Shown piece after piece: positions 53,797 through 62,719 of a stretch of 64,000 bases of DNA; position 1 is the stretch's first letter; each line of letters begins with the position of its first letter. The notes below the pieces were generated by a model. The model made no database searches. It was not told where the DNA came from and was given only the letters and a program-made list of their open reading frames with translations. Origin of the DNA: Neobacillus sp. YX16 (GTDB lineage Bacteria > Bacillota > Bacilli > Bacillales > Cytobacillaceae); assembly GCF_030123505.1 (NCBI RefSeq), contig NZ_CP126115.1, positions 1,750,001-1,814,000 of the forward strand. Reading direction: 5' to 3'. Both the position numbers and the translations under genes were made by a program.

Positions 53797-54705
53797 GTGC
53801 TTACATTAGATATTTTTGGCTTTAAAGCACTTTGGAGCCCGTACTTTCTATTAAGTCTGCTTGCAATAACTGCAGTATACTTTTTAATTACAATTAAATT
53901 CCGCAGCAAGTTTGTTGATAGTGAACCACTAACAAAGAAACAAGCTGGGTTGTTTTTGCTCTCGATTTCACTAATCTATGCTATTAAAGGATCTCCATTA
54001 GATTTAATGGCTCATTTAATGTTTTACGTCCATATGATTTCAATGGCAGTTTTAGTGCTGGTCATACCGCCAATATTTATTTTTGGTATTCCGGTTTGGA
54101 TATGGAGAAAGCTTTTCAAAGTTAGGCTGATTAATTCTTTGTTTCGGTTTTTCACAAAACCACTAATAGCATTAATCATTTTTAATGGATTGTTTTCTTT
54201 TTATCATATACCAATGATTTTTGACCGTGTTATGCAAAACTTCTGGTTCCATGCTGGCTACTCAGTTCTTCTTTTTATCGTTGCGATATTCATGTGGTGG
54301 CCGCTAATTAACCCTGTTCCAGAACAACAAAGATTAAGCGGTTTAAAAAAGGTTGGTTATATCTTTGCGGATGGTATCTTAATTACTCCAGCATGTGCTT
54401 TAATCATTTTTGCACCAGGATCCATCTATGCAACCTATTCTGATCCCGAAGTATGGGCACAGGTAATGAGTCTCTGTGTGGGACCAGCAACATTTGCAGG
54501 TTTGAGCATTAGTGGTCCAGAGTTATTTAGTTCAATGTCATTATTACATGATCAACAGCTTGGTGGAGTTTTAATGAAGATTATTCAAGAAATTGTTTAT
54601 GGTGTTATCTTAGGACATGTATTCTTTGAATGGTACAGAAAGGATAATGCTGACTCTGAAAATGAGCTGAATCAGCCGACTCTAAAGCCTTCGCTTATCG
54701 AATAA
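53797..54705 (+). CDS. ctaG: cytochrome c oxidase assembly factor CtaG
   Basis: A 302-residue caa3_CtaG-family membrane protein with about seven helices and conserved His/Met residues (LDLMAHLMFYVHMISMAVL; FDRVMQNFWFHAGYSVLLF). Needed for copper site assembly of caa3 oxidase in B. subtilis. GTG start after AGAGGTG. Own transcription unit by flanking terminators. Confidence 0.92.
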   Translation: MLTLDIFGFKALWSPYFLLSLLAITAVYFLITIKFRSKFVDSEPLTKKQAGLFLLSISLIYAIKGSPLDLMAHLMFYVHMISMAVLVLVIPPIFIFGIPVWIWRKLFKVRLINSLFRFFTKPLIALIIFNGLFSFYHIPMIFDRVMQNFWFHAGYSVLLFIVAIFMWWPLINPVPEQQRLSGLKKVGYIFADGILITPACALIIFAPGSIYATYSDPEVWAQVMSLCVGPATFAGLSISGPELFSSMSLLHDQQLGGVLMKIIQEIVYGVILGHVFFEWYRKDNADSENELNQPTLKPSLIE

Positions 54706-54706
54706 A

Positions 54707-54737
54707 TCTCCCAATTGACTGGGAGATTTTCTTTTTA
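54707..54737 (+). terminator. terminator of ctaG
   Basis: Stem TCTCCCA/TGGGAGA with TTTTCTTTTTATT tail. Confidence 0.85.
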
Positions 54738-54801
54738 TTGAAAAAAAGGGATAACTAAATTAAAATTATTGTAGAAAATAAAAAAAAGTGAGGCTAATTC
54801 C

Positions 54802-55266
54802 ATGGATTCTCTACCAATATTACCAACGATTAGTACCAGCTTTATCGTTTTAAGTGCTATTACGGTAGCAATTGGCTGGTGGCAAATTAAACAAAGGAAA
54901 ATAGAAGCACATAAAAAGACCATGTTTACAGCTGCAATATTTGCACTTATTTTCTTTATCATCTATGCATCAAGAACGATTTTTATCGGAAATACAGCCT
55001 TTGGCGGTCCGGATAATCTAAAAATCTATTACACGATTTTTTTGATTTTTCATATCTTTTTAGCAACTACCGGAGCAGTTTTTGGAATTGTGACACTTTA
55101 TACAGGTTATAAAAATAACCTTACCAAACACCGAAAGCTTGGTCCGATTACAAGTGTCATTTGGTTTTTTACAGCTATCACAGGTGTTGCGGTATACTTA
55201 TTACTTTATATTTTTTACACCGGAGGAGAAACAACCTCGACGATAAAAGCAATATTAGGAATATAA
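54802..55266 (+). CDS. yozB: DUF420 membrane protein YozB
   Basis: A 154-residue protein with four to five transmembrane helices and conserved His residues (GYKNNLTKHRKLGPITSVIW). DUF420 proteins lie beside caa3 genes and are presumed assembly or accessory factors. Position after ctaG matches B. subtilis yozB. Confidence 0.85.
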   Translation: MDSLPILPTISTSFIVLSAITVAIGWWQIKQRKIEAHKKTMFTAAIFALIFFIIYASRTIFIGNTAFGGPDNLKIYYTIFLIFHIFLATTGAVFGIVTLYTGYKNNLTKHRKLGPITSVIWFFTAITGVAVYLLLYIFYTGGETTSTIKAILGI

Positions 55267-55291
55267 AAGTGCCTGCAATGGCACTTTTTTC
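55264..55291 (+). terminator. terminator of yozB
   Basis: Stem AAAAGTGCC/GGCACTTTT with T run. Confidence 0.85.
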
Positions 55292-55404
55292 TATTATTAA
55301 AAGGAATTTCTGGTTATTAAGAGAAATATTTTAATAAAGGGAGTGATGGACTTGGAAATCGGAGAATTAAAGGAAAAGGATTATTTAGATCACTTAAGCT
55401 ATCA

Positions 55405-56523
55405 ATGTATGCTTTTCAATACAAAGTACCAGAGGACAGCGTAGCACAAAGACTTGAAATGTTAAAACAACATACCGTAATAGGAGCCTGGGAGGATAAT
55501 AGTCTTGCAGCTAAGCTTCATATAATTCCTTACCATATTAATATGAAGGATAAACCATGGAAAATGGGTGGAATCGCAGGGGTAGCGACATATCCTGAAT
55601 ATAGAAGAAACGGGTATGTGAAAAATTTAATCATTACAGCATTAGAAAGAATGGTTCAAGAGGAGCAGATTGTTTCACTTTTACACCCCTTTGATATTGG
55701 CTTTTACCGAAAATTTGGCTGGGAAGTATTTACTGAAAATAAGAAACTGCTTATTGAGAAAAGGGATCTTATGTTTTTAGAAAATCAACCTGGTTCCATT
55801 AAACGGTTTACGAAAGAAAACCATCATTCTGATATAGAAGCCGTTTATGCTCAGTATAGTAATAATTATATGGGGATGCTTGTTCGTGAGACATCGTGGT
55901 GGAAGAATTATATTTATGGTGAGGGTCAGATTGCAGTTTATTACAATAAAAATGATGAAGCGATAGGGTATCTCTTATTTGTAGTAAAAGACCGGAAAAT
56001 GGAAGTTGAAGAGTTTGTTGCATTAAATAGAGAGGCGAGGTATGGATTGTGGAATTTTATTTGTCAGCACGACTCTATGGTTGATAACGTCAGCATTCTA
56101 ACTTCAAACCATGAGCTTTTACCATTTATCTTGCATCAACCAAAAGTTAAGATGGAGGTTTCTCCGTATTTTATGGCACGAGTTGTCGATGCTGAGCAAT
56201 GCCTAAATAAATATCCTTTTAATAAAATAACGATTAAGGTATTCCTGCACCTTGAAGATAAATATGCGCCTTGGAACAATGGCACCTATCTCCTTAGTGA
56301 TGGTGAAGTAAAAGTCTATAAAGAAAAGCAAGGAAGTAATTGTGTTCAACCTCCTAAAAGAGGTGTAAGATTAGATATTAATTCATTGACCGCGTTACTA
56401 TTTGGTTACAAACGACCTGCTGAATTATTTGAACTAGGTTACATCCAAGGTCATGAAGCAGAAATTGCTGCATTAGAAGAATTATTTCCTATAACTAAGC
56501 CATATTTTTATGATTTCTTTTAA
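55405..56523 (+). CDS. GNAT acetyltransferase (Eis-like), N-terminus frameshifted
   Basis: The 372-residue main frame has the acetyl-CoA loop VATYPEYRRNGYVKNLI, a second degenerate GNAT lobe and a C-terminal sterol-carrier-like part, as in Eis-type acetyltransferases. The ribosome site AAAGGGAG and TTG 55352 open another frame reading MEIGELKEKDYLD, a typical GNAT first strand. That frame soon stops, while SLKLSMYAFQY continues in the main frame. One base appears missing near 55388-55390, so the intact protein would start at 55352. It is either a recent pseudogene or a sequencing error. Confidence 0.75.
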   Translation: MYAFQYKVPEDSVAQRLEMLKQHTVIGAWEDNSLAAKLHIIPYHINMKDKPWKMGGIAGVATYPEYRRNGYVKNLIITALERMVQEEQIVSLLHPFDIGFYRKFGWEVFTENKKLLIEKRDLMFLENQPGSIKRFTKENHHSDIEAVYAQYSNNYMGMLVRETSWWKNYIYGEGQIAVYYNKNDEAIGYLLFVVKDRKMEVEEFVALNREARYGLWNFICQHDSMVDNVSILTSNHELLPFILHQPKVKMEVSPYFMARVVDAEQCLNKYPFNKITIKVFLHLEDKYAPWNNGTYLLSDGEVKVYKEKQGSNCVQPPKRGVRLDINSLTALLFGYKRPAELFELGYIQGHEAEIAALEELFPITKPYFYDFF

Positions 56524-56554
56524 ATAAAAAAAGACGCATGAAGATTCATGCGTC
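56524..56554 (-). terminator. terminator of ylbA
   Basis: Stem GACGCATGAA/TTCATGCGTC with T7 tail on the minus strand. Confidence 0.85.
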
Positions 56555-56561
56555 AATTTGC

Positions 56562-56921
56562 TTATAAAGCAAATTTATCAACTTCTGTTTTTATACCCTC
56601 AAGAATTTTCTTGCATTGATTTACTAGTGATGTTGGGAAGTTTTCCCCTTCACCATATTCTACTCCATGAGGATAATAATGTTTTCCTAACAATGGAGTC
56701 ATTAACTCGATAACTGCCTTATTAGAATCAACATTTCCTTCTACAGCATGGCCTTGAACTCGTAAGTAAAATGTTCCTTCTTTTAACTCAAACTTACGGT
56801 CATATGTAACACGGTCGTAATCCCACTGACCTTCTCGAACTAAACCGTACTCAAGCATTACATCATCTAAACGGTTTAAATCAGCTTTCATCTTTTCATA
56901 GCCAGTATTTTCGAATTTCAT
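56562..56921 (-). CDS. ylbA: YugN-like protein YlbA
   Basis: A 119-residue protein: DDVMLEYGLVREGQWDYDRV and FYLRVQGHAVEGNVDSNKAV mark the YugN-like family. Ribosome site AGGAGGGAC precedes the ATG. Function unknown; position equals ylbA. Confidence 0.83.
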   Translation of the reverse strand: MKFENTGYEKMKADLNRLDDVMLEYGLVREGQWDYDRVTYDRKFELKEGTFYLRVQGHAVEGNVDSNKAVIELMTPLLGKHYYPHGVEYGEGENFPTSLVNQCKKILEGIKTEVDKFAL

Positions 56922-57087
56922 AAATAGTCCCTCCTAGAAACAATGCCTAACTTAAGCAAATTAATTCAATTTAATAATAGTTGAAAATGTTTAAACTTGC
57001 AATGTAAACATCATCGAATATATCTTTCCTTTTTGGTAAACATAAGAAAATGTTAAAGAAAAACTATGTAAAACTGGGGGCGTAGAA

Positions 57088-57522
57088 TTGGAAAAGATAC
57101 GTGATATTATGACAGATGATGTAGAGTGTTGTACTTTGTTGGATAATGTTTTTGAGGTAGCAGTCAAGATGAAAGAATTAAATGTTGGAGCTATCCCCAT
57201 TGTTGACCAGGATAAGCTTGTTGGTATGATTACTGACCGCGATATCGTAGTAAGAGGCGTGGCTGAAAAACACCCAGGTTCAACAAAAGTGGAAGATATT
57301 ATGAGTAGTAAACTTATAACAATATCTGCAGACGCTACAAGCAGGGAAGCAGCGAATTTAATGGCTGAGCACCAAATACGCCGGCTGCCTGTTGTTGAAG
57401 GGGATAAATTAATTGGTATTGTTTCTCTGGGAGATTTTGCAATTAGAAAATTGACTGATGATCAAGCGAAAGAAGCACTTACAGAAATCTCAGAGCAAAA
57501 TTATAATGGGGTACAACACTAA
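57088..57522 (+). CDS. ylbB: CBS-domain protein YlbB
   Basis: A 144-residue protein made of two CBS motifs (VGAIPIVDQDKLVGMITDRD and RRLPVVEGDKLIGIVSLGDF). Likely binds an adenine nucleotide; partner unknown. TTG start after GGGGGCG. Confidence 0.88.
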   Translation: MEKIRDIMTDDVECCTLLDNVFEVAVKMKELNVGAIPIVDQDKLVGMITDRDIVVRGVAEKHPGSTKVEDIMSSKLITISADATSREAANLMAEHQIRRLPVVEGDKLIGIVSLGDFAIRKLTDDQAKEALTEISEQNYNGVQH

Positions 57523-57525
57523 TAG

Positions 57526-57562
57526 AAAAAACAGATACATCTAAATGGTGTATCTGTTTTTT
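57526..57562 (+). terminator. terminator of ylbB
   Basis: Stem AAAAAACAGATACA/TGTATCTGTTTTTT. Confidence 0.88.
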
Positions 57563-57681
57563 ATATAAATTTTATTTTTCTGACAGGTTTAATATTCTCT
57601 ATTACTTACAATGATAATGGTGATATAATTATTAAAACAAAGTATATTATGAATGAAATGTAATAGAGAGGGTGAATACAA

Positions 57682-58755
57682 CTGCGTACTCTCTTCAGAA
57701 TTCTCATCCTGGCGTCTATTTTCGTAACAATTGGTTTTTATGTAAGTATTAATGAAAATGGAGATAATGAAGTTTTAATCACTGATGAACATTCGTTAGA
57801 AATGAATAAATCATTATATCAAAATCAGGAAAAAGATATTCAGGAGAAAACTTCTAGTGAACGTCCAGACAGTGGTTTGGGCTTACTAATTGGTCAAGAA
57901 CTCACCTATATAAAAGGAATCCTAGGTGAACCACAAAGAATCGATGAATCTTTATATGGTTATCAATGGTATATTTATAAAACTGACTACTCCCGTTATG
58001 TACAAGTTGGTGTGCTGAATAACAAAGTGGTAACGGTATATGCAATAGGCGATAATTTGGATGTTTCGCCTTTTAAAATTGGACAGCCAATTGAAGAAAT
58101 TTTTAATACGCAGTCTGTTGATACAAATATAGATATTGAGTTTGAGGGGAATTCATATCGTTTTGAACTAAATGATACTGATTTGAACATTCGACCATTA
58201 ATAAAATTGGGAGATATTTACGTCCAATTATATATAGACCAATTTACTGGCAGCCTTTCAAGTGTACGCTTTTTGAACGATGAAACCTTAATTAAACAGC
58301 GGCCTTATGAACTAGTCTATAGCGGTGAATTAATTGAAGCGCTTGAGCCTAGTGAAGAGATGTGGAGAGTCATTGAGGAAGGAACAGAGAAAGAAATACT
58401 TGATATTACCAATGTAATGCGGATAAGACATAATGTAAAAAGTTTAAAATGGGATGAGGAGACTTCAGCAGTAGCCTATGGTCATAGTAAGGATATGTCA
58501 GACAACGATGACTTCTCCCATACCTCTAAGAAGTTTGGCAGTCTTTCCGATAGACTTGAGGCTGCAAGTGTTGCCTATAAGTCTGCTGGCGAGAATATCG
58601 CTGCTAATTACACAGATGGCCCTGCAGTGGCTGAAGGCTGGTTAAATAGTAAAGGTCACCGGGAGTCATTATTGAATGATGATTTCACTCATCTAGGTGT
58701 TGGAGTATATCAAAAATATTATACACAAAACTTTATTCAAAAATCAGAGGATTAG
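57682..58755 (+). CDS. ylbC: CAP-domain protein YlbC, apparent CTG start
   Basis: A 357-residue protein counting from CTG 57682. The first ATG (57802) would remove an obvious N-terminal signal anchor (RTLFRILILASIFVTIGFYV). The frame is closed by TGA at 57673, so only the CTG 8-9 bases after GAGAGGG fits, and it gives a length close to B. subtilis YlbC. Domains: a CAP-associated N-terminal region, then a CAP/SCP domain (about 235-345) with HSKDMSDNDDFSHTS and GENIAANYTDGPAVAEGWLN. Probably cell-surface. Confidence 0.8.
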   Translation: MRTLFRILILASIFVTIGFYVSINENGDNEVLITDEHSLEMNKSLYQNQEKDIQEKTSSERPDSGLGLLIGQELTYIKGILGEPQRIDESLYGYQWYIYKTDYSRYVQVGVLNNKVVTVYAIGDNLDVSPFKIGQPIEEIFNTQSVDTNIDIEFEGNSYRFELNDTDLNIRPLIKLGDIYVQLYIDQFTGSLSSVRFLNDETLIKQRPYELVYSGELIEALEPSEEMWRVIEEGTEKEILDITNVMRIRHNVKSLKWDEETSAVAYGHSKDMSDNDDFSHTSKKFGSLSDRLEAASVAYKSAGENIAANYTDGPAVAEGWLNSKGHRESLLNDDFTHLGVGVYQKYYTQNFIQKSED

Positions 58756-58801
58756 ATAAAAAGTAAAAGGTGACTAATTAGTCACCTTTTTACTTTTTAT
58801 C
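58755..58801. terminator. long bidirectional terminator
   Basis: About 21-bp stem GATAAAAAGTAAAAGGTGAC/GTCACCTTTTTACTTTTTAT with one bulged T, between converging genes. Confidence 0.9.
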
Positions 58802-59164
58802 TATATGTACCAGTTGGTATTCGTTAAAAAGAAAATGATTTCTTTCCCAGCTGCCATATATTCTTATTACCTCGCCAACCGAAAAGGTATCAATTTCAAT
58901 TTCAATATTATTTCTGATTGGGATTATTTTTTTTGCTTTTATTAATTTTGTTTCGATTTGGAGTGTAAGTTCATATATAAGTATGTATCGATGATAATAA
59001 AAACGTTGTTTTTCTTGGTTAATACTTTTAATTTCACCGGTCAGAACCGCTTCTTTTGCTACTTCAGCGGATGCTAGCCACTTACTATCATTTAGTTTCA
59101 TTTCTTTTCTAGTAATCCAATAGAAGTAAAGGCAAAGTATGGGGATGACAACCGCAGTAACCAT
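58790..59164 (-). CDS. membrane-anchored hypothetical protein (124 aa)
   Basis: One N-terminal transmembrane segment (MVTAVVIPILCLYFYW) followed by a soluble, probably beta-rich domain. ATG 59164 follows ATGAGGAG; the ORF start at 59182 overlaps that site. It lies 23 bp after the thioesterase gene and is probably co-transcribed. No family recognised. Confidence 0.7.
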   Translation of the reverse strand: MVTAVVIPILCLYFYWITRKEMKLNDSKWLASAEVAKEAVLTGEIKSINQEKQRFYYHRYILIYELTLQIETKLIKAKKIIPIRNNIEIEIDTFSVGEVIRIYGSWERNHFLFNEYQLVHIDKK

Positions 59165-59187
59165 ATTGTTCTTTCTCCTCATTTACC

Positions 59188-59676
59188 CTATTTTTGAATA
59201 ATAAAAAACGTCCCGGTTGCATGTGCTATTTTTTTCCCATCCGAGCGGAATGCTTCTCCTGAAATCACAACTGTCTTGCTTCCGTGATGAATAATTTCAG
59301 CTTTACAATGTAGGGAGTCGCCGATTCCAGGAGCAATATAATGGATATTCAGTTGATTTGTTACTGCTCCAAATCCTTCTGGAAGGATGGCATTTATTAC
59401 AGTCCCCATGACAGTATCAAGTAAAGTGGCCGTGATTCCTCCATGAACCATACCTAATGAATTATTCCAAACAGCATTTAATGGAACAGTAATTTCACAT
59501 GTTTTCTTTTCCTTATCTATTTTTCTCTCCATATGGAGCAGCCCATCAATATATTGTGTATACTTTTTATCGATTTTCTTTTGAAATCCTTCTAATAAAT
59601 AGGCTAGTGCATGTAATTCGTCTTTAGATCCATTTTCAATACAATTGTTTAATAATTGATGTAGAGCGTTTTTCAT
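59188..59676 (-). CDS. PaaI-type hotdog thioesterase
   Basis: A 162-residue hotdog-fold protein: LGMVHGGITATLLDTVMGTV contains the HGG and catalytic acid motif of PaaI-type acyl-CoA thioesterases, followed by TNQLNIHYIAPGIGD. Substrate unknown. Inserted between ylbC and ylbD relative to B. subtilis as I remember it. Confidence 0.82.
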   Translation of the reverse strand: MKNALHQLLNNCIENGSKDELHALAYLLEGFQKKIDKKYTQYIDGLLHMERKIDKEKKTCEITVPLNAVWNNSLGMVHGGITATLLDTVMGTVINAILPEGFGAVTNQLNIHYIAPGIGDSLHCKAEIIHHGSKTVVISGEAFRSDGKKIAHATGTFFIIQK

Positions 59677-59818
59677 GTTTTCTCCCTCTCTCGTTACTCA
59701 TTCTGAAGTCATCTTACCATTATAAATATTATTTTTACAGCAAGTAGTTTTTTCACAATTTTTAATTTAACACATATCGTATAATAGGCACATTGGATTT
59801 GGGCAGGGGTGAAGTATT

Positions 59819-60214
59819 ATGCAAAAAGAATTACATCCTTCCGTGATTAAATTTAAAGAGTTTGTGAAAAATAACCCGGCGTTAATTAAGGAAGTACGGA
59901 ATGGAAATTCAACTTGGCAGGAGTTATATGAAGATTGGTATCTACTTGGAGAAGAAGATAATCGTTGGGAGACAATAGGGGTTAAAACTAGTCCTAGTGC
60001 TGAAAAGGAAGAGGATAAAAAAAATGATTGGATATCTACAATCTTAGGTACCGTACAAAAAATGGATCCGAATCAAATTCAGCATTATGTAAATAACTTA
60101 AGTCAAGCGCTGGGGGCTATTCAAGGCGTAATTTCTCAATTTCAGGGGAATCAACCTAAACAGACCCCATTAAAAGTTGAACCCAAACATCCATTTTCAT
60201 TTCGTAAAGACTAA
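59819..60214 (+). CDS. ylbD: YlbD, spore coat protein family
   Basis: A 131-residue protein with HPSVIKFKEFVKNNPALIKE and WQELYEDWYLLGEED, typical of YlbD-like coat proteins. Gln/Pro-rich C-terminus. Followed at 17 bp by ylbE, probable operon. Confidence 0.85.
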   Translation: MQKELHPSVIKFKEFVKNNPALIKEVRNGNSTWQELYEDWYLLGEEDNRWETIGVKTSPSAEKEEDKKNDWISTILGTVQKMDPNQIQHYVNNLSQALGAIQGVISQFQGNQPKQTPLKVEPKHPFSFRKD

Positions 60215-60231
60215 CAAAGGGGAAAATTTCC

Positions 60232-60471
60232 ATGAGAAGAGATGTATTCGAATATTTAAATCGCCAAAAAGAATTAAAAAAATTTATACGAGAACAGCCG
60301 CTGTGGTATCGAAAGCTATCTAGGAACCCCTATGATTTGCAGACTTTAGAAATTGAGTCACTTAATTACTATAAAAAAACCATTCCACACAAGGTTGAGA
60401 AATTTACAAATAATGTACAAATGGCATCCATGATGTTTTATATGCTTCAATCTATGAAAAATCAAGATTGA
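60232..60471 (+). CDS. ylbE: YlbE-like protein
   Basis: A 79-residue protein: MRRDVFEYLNRQKELKKFIR, EQPLWYRKLSRNP, matching YlbE. AAAGGGG before the ATG. Function unknown. Confidence 0.87.
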   Translation: MRRDVFEYLNRQKELKKFIREQPLWYRKLSRNPYDLQTLEIESLNYYKKTIPHKVEKFTNNVQMASMMFYMLQSMKNQD

Positions 60472-60475
60472 TGAG

Positions 60476-60502
60476 GGACCACTTAGCTAGTGGTCCTTTT
60501 TC
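60476..60502 (+). terminator. terminator of ylbDE
   Basis: Perfect stem GGACCACT/AGTGGTCC with TTTTTCG tail. Confidence 0.85.
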
Positions 60503-60571
60503 GTTGAAACATGAGTAAAAGAGTAAAATAAATAAACGAGGCAAACAATACAGGTAAAAGGAGTGATGGAA

Positions 60572-60958
60572 TTGAAAAAGTGCATAAAATTGACCATTCT
60601 TTCTATATTCTTAGTTAGTATCCTTTCTGGTTTTCAAGCTTCAAATGATTCGCAGGTATTCAGTGCAGATTCGGACAAGACCCCCACGTTTTTTGTTCAA
60701 TCCAAAACAAATGGCAAAGATGTATTTGTTGAATGTATTTTATCTGGAATCAGTTTTAGGCAATCAGATCATAAGGGTCAGAAGGTAGGTAAGCTGGTAA
60801 TTTGGGTAGATGGGAAAAGAACGAAGGAAGTAAACGCAGCAGCCTTTATCATTAAAGGTCTTCCTCCTGGGCAACATGAGGTTAAACTGGAGGTTGTAGA
60901 TTTAAATAACAAATCGTATGGATTAACGAGTGAGTTCTTGGTAAATATCCCTAAGTAA
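60572..60958 (+). CDS. secreted hypothetical protein (128 aa)
   Basis: An N-terminal signal peptide (MKKCIKLTILSIFLVSILSG) is followed by a beta-rich domain with IKGLPPGQHEVKLEVVDLNN, reminiscent of immunoglobulin-like or DUF-type extracellular folds. TTG 60572, 8 bases after AAAAGGAG, is preferred over GTG/ATG codons within that site. Not named. Confidence 0.7.
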   Translation: MKKCIKLTILSIFLVSILSGFQASNDSQVFSADSDKTPTFFVQSKTNGKDVFVECILSGISFRQSDHKGQKVGKLVIWVDGKRTKEVNAAAFIIKGLPPGQHEVKLEVVDLNNKSYGLTSEFLVNIPK

Positions 60959-61016
60959 TAGTTTATTTCACTTTCAGCATACATTCATGTTAAAATGTGA
61001 ATGGAGGTGGGCGTAC

Positions 61017-61460
61017 ATGCTTGCTACATCAGAAAGAGTAGAACTATTAGAATATGCTGAGGAATTAGCACAAATGGTTTTAGAATCTGATATTGTAGAA
61101 CAATATCACATTTGCCTATATAAGATGCAGACGAATAAGGAAACGCAAGAGAAGATTAACCGTTTTGTAAACCTTAAGGAGCTTTATGAAGAGGTGCAGC
61201 GGTTTGGCAAATACCATCCGGATTATAAGAGGATAATGAGTCAAATTCGTGAATATAAACGGGATATGGACTTAGATTCACATGTGGCTGAGTTTAAATT
61301 AGCGGAAAATGACCTGCAAAGTCTACTGGATGAAATTAGTATGTTTGTCGGCGGTGCAGTTTCCCAACATATAAAAGTTCCTTCAGGAAATCCATTTTTT
61401 GATACAGGTTCTCACGGCTCAGGCTGTGGTGGCGGTGGAAGCTGTGGGTGCTCTGCTTAA
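61017..61460 (+). CDS. ylbF: YlbF (RicF), RNA-processing Y-complex subunit
   Basis: A 147-residue helical protein of the YlbF/YmcA family with a C-terminal cysteine motif GCGGGGSCGCSA. With YmcA and YaaT it forms the Ric complex, which carries iron-sulfur clusters and steers RNase Y, competence, biofilm and sporulation in B. subtilis. ATG 61017 follows GGAGGTGGG. Terminator downstream. Confidence 0.92.
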   Translation: MLATSERVELLEYAEELAQMVLESDIVEQYHICLYKMQTNKETQEKINRFVNLKELYEEVQRFGKYHPDYKRIMSQIREYKRDMDLDSHVAEFKLAENDLQSLLDEISMFVGGAVSQHIKVPSGNPFFDTGSHGSGCGGGGSCGCSA

Positions 61461-61464
61461 AGTT

Positions 61465-61498
61465 ATCGGCTTAATGAAATATTAAGCCGATTTTTTCT
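61465..61498. terminator. bidirectional terminator after ylbF
   Basis: Perfect 11-bp stem ATCGGCTTAAT/ATTAAGCCGAT with T6 tail. Confidence 0.88.
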
Positions 61499-61818
61499 TA
61501 TCCTTTTAACCGTGTACAATCAACGCATAAGTTCCCGCAGCAAAACATTTTTTCTTGAGGTACATAAAACCGGTGTCGATAAACCAAAAGCATGCCATCC
61601 TGCCGTACGAAAATTGTTTCACTGTGCAATCGGTGACCCTTCATTGCGACAACGGAACACCTGTAAATGAATTCCTCAAGAGTCCGCTGTGGAAAATTGG
61701 GTGTTATGATAATGTATAAAAACGGAATTCCGGTTATTTTTTTCCAATCTACATTTGTAATACTCTTGTTCGATGAGAGTTTCTTTATAAATAACTGCCA
61801 GATTGGCTCTAAATCCAT
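61498..61818 (-). CDS. hypothetical protein with C-terminal CCxxxCxxC
   Basis: A 106-residue soluble protein with YRCSVVAMKGHRLHSETIF and a C-terminal CCGNLCVDC motif that could hold a metal or cluster. ATG 61818 with GGTGAT upstream is preferred to ATG 61830. Convergent with ylbF, which has its own Cys motif. No family recognised. Confidence 0.68.
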   Translation of the reverse strand: MDLEPIWQLFIKKLSSNKSITNVDWKKITGIPFLYIIITPNFPQRTLEEFIYRCSVVAMKGHRLHSETIFVRQDGMLLVYRHRFYVPQEKMFCCGNLCVDCTRLKG

Positions 61819-61945
61819 ATGAATCACCATTATCCTTAGGTGTTTTGGTGAAATTACCGAATCATCAGTAAAGTTTGAATTGAAAAAGAGTGTTTTAATA
61901 TGCTAGACTTATTAAAATGATGGTTTATTGAAGGGGAAAATAAGT

Positions 61946-62221
61946 ATGTTCGTTCAAAGGCAAGGATTGGTTATTTGGCTTTATTCCTTAAAGCAAGCAA
62001 AGATGTTAAGACGTTTTGGGAATGTTCATTACGTTTCAAAAAAATTAAAATATGTTGTACTTTATTGTAATCAAGATGAACTTGAAGTGATTATGGAAAA
62101 AATAAATTCCTTTTCATTTGTTAAGAAAGTAGAACCGTCATATAAGCCTTTCTTAAAGATGGAATTTGAAAATGCAGCACCAGATAAAGCAAAAGAGTAT
62201 GATTATAAAATGGGAATATAA
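61946..62221 (+). CDS. ylbG: UPF0298 protein YlbG
   Basis: A 91-residue protein: [35 protein letters not shown] and [19 protein letters not shown], characteristic of YlbG. ATG 61946 after AAGGGGA. Function unknown. Confidence 0.88.
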   Translation: MFVQRQGLVIWLYSLKQAKMLRRFGNVHYVSKKLKYVVLYCNQDELEVIMEKINSFSFVKKVEPSYKPFLKMEFENAAPDKAKEYDYKMGI

Positions 62222-62224
62222 GAA

Positions 62225-62260
62225 GAAAGCGGAAGGCCCTGTGGCGCTTCCGCTTTTTTT
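62225..62260. terminator. terminator with GCGGAAG...CTTCCGC stem
   Basis: Stem AGCGGAAG-GCC/GGC-G-CTTCCGCT plus T7. The stem sequence resembles the partial repeat unit at 18206-18241. Confidence 0.85.
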
Positions 62261-62648
62261 AATGAAGAGGCTTTATATAATGATTTAATCTTAATATTGC
62301 AATTAAATGTTGATAGTACAAGTCTTTCTCATGAAAGATTGTTGAGGGTTTAACGGAAAGCTGAATAATTATCTTTCCAAGTTCCTCTGCAGTCTGCTGA
62401 AATAAATCATATCTTTTATTTGGAGTAAAATTTGGATTAGGGATACCTTCACGGCAAATATAAAGTGCTTGGAATTTTCCAGGATCTGTGAGCTGCAAAA
62501 CGACTGCTAGAGATGTCACTTGCTTTTCATTCTTTTCTGTATGAAATGCCATCATATGAAGAAGCCGGTGCTGATTAGCCTTTGCTAGTTCAAGTAACTC
62601 ATATATATCCGAATAACCCTCGCCTAGTTCAATAAAGCGTTGTATCAA
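62259..62648 (-). CDS. conserved hypothetical protein (129 aa)
   Basis: A soluble protein with MIQRFIELGEGYSDIYELLE, HRLLHMMAFHTEKNEKQ and ALYICREGIPNPNFTPNKR. I recall unnamed homologues beside ylbG in other Bacillus, often with unreliable product names. Ribosome site AGGAGAG precedes the ATG. Confidence 0.72.
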   Translation of the reverse strand: MIQRFIELGEGYSDIYELLELAKANQHRLLHMMAFHTEKNEKQVTSLAVVLQLTDPGKFQALYICREGIPNPNFTPNKRYDLFQQTAEELGKIIIQLSVKPSTIFHEKDLYYQHLIAILRLNHYIKPLH

Positions 62649-62719
62649 AGAAAACTCTCCTTTTGTTTAAGAATTTATTCCATACTTTATCATATTTTGG
62701 GATATAAAGCTTTAAACAA

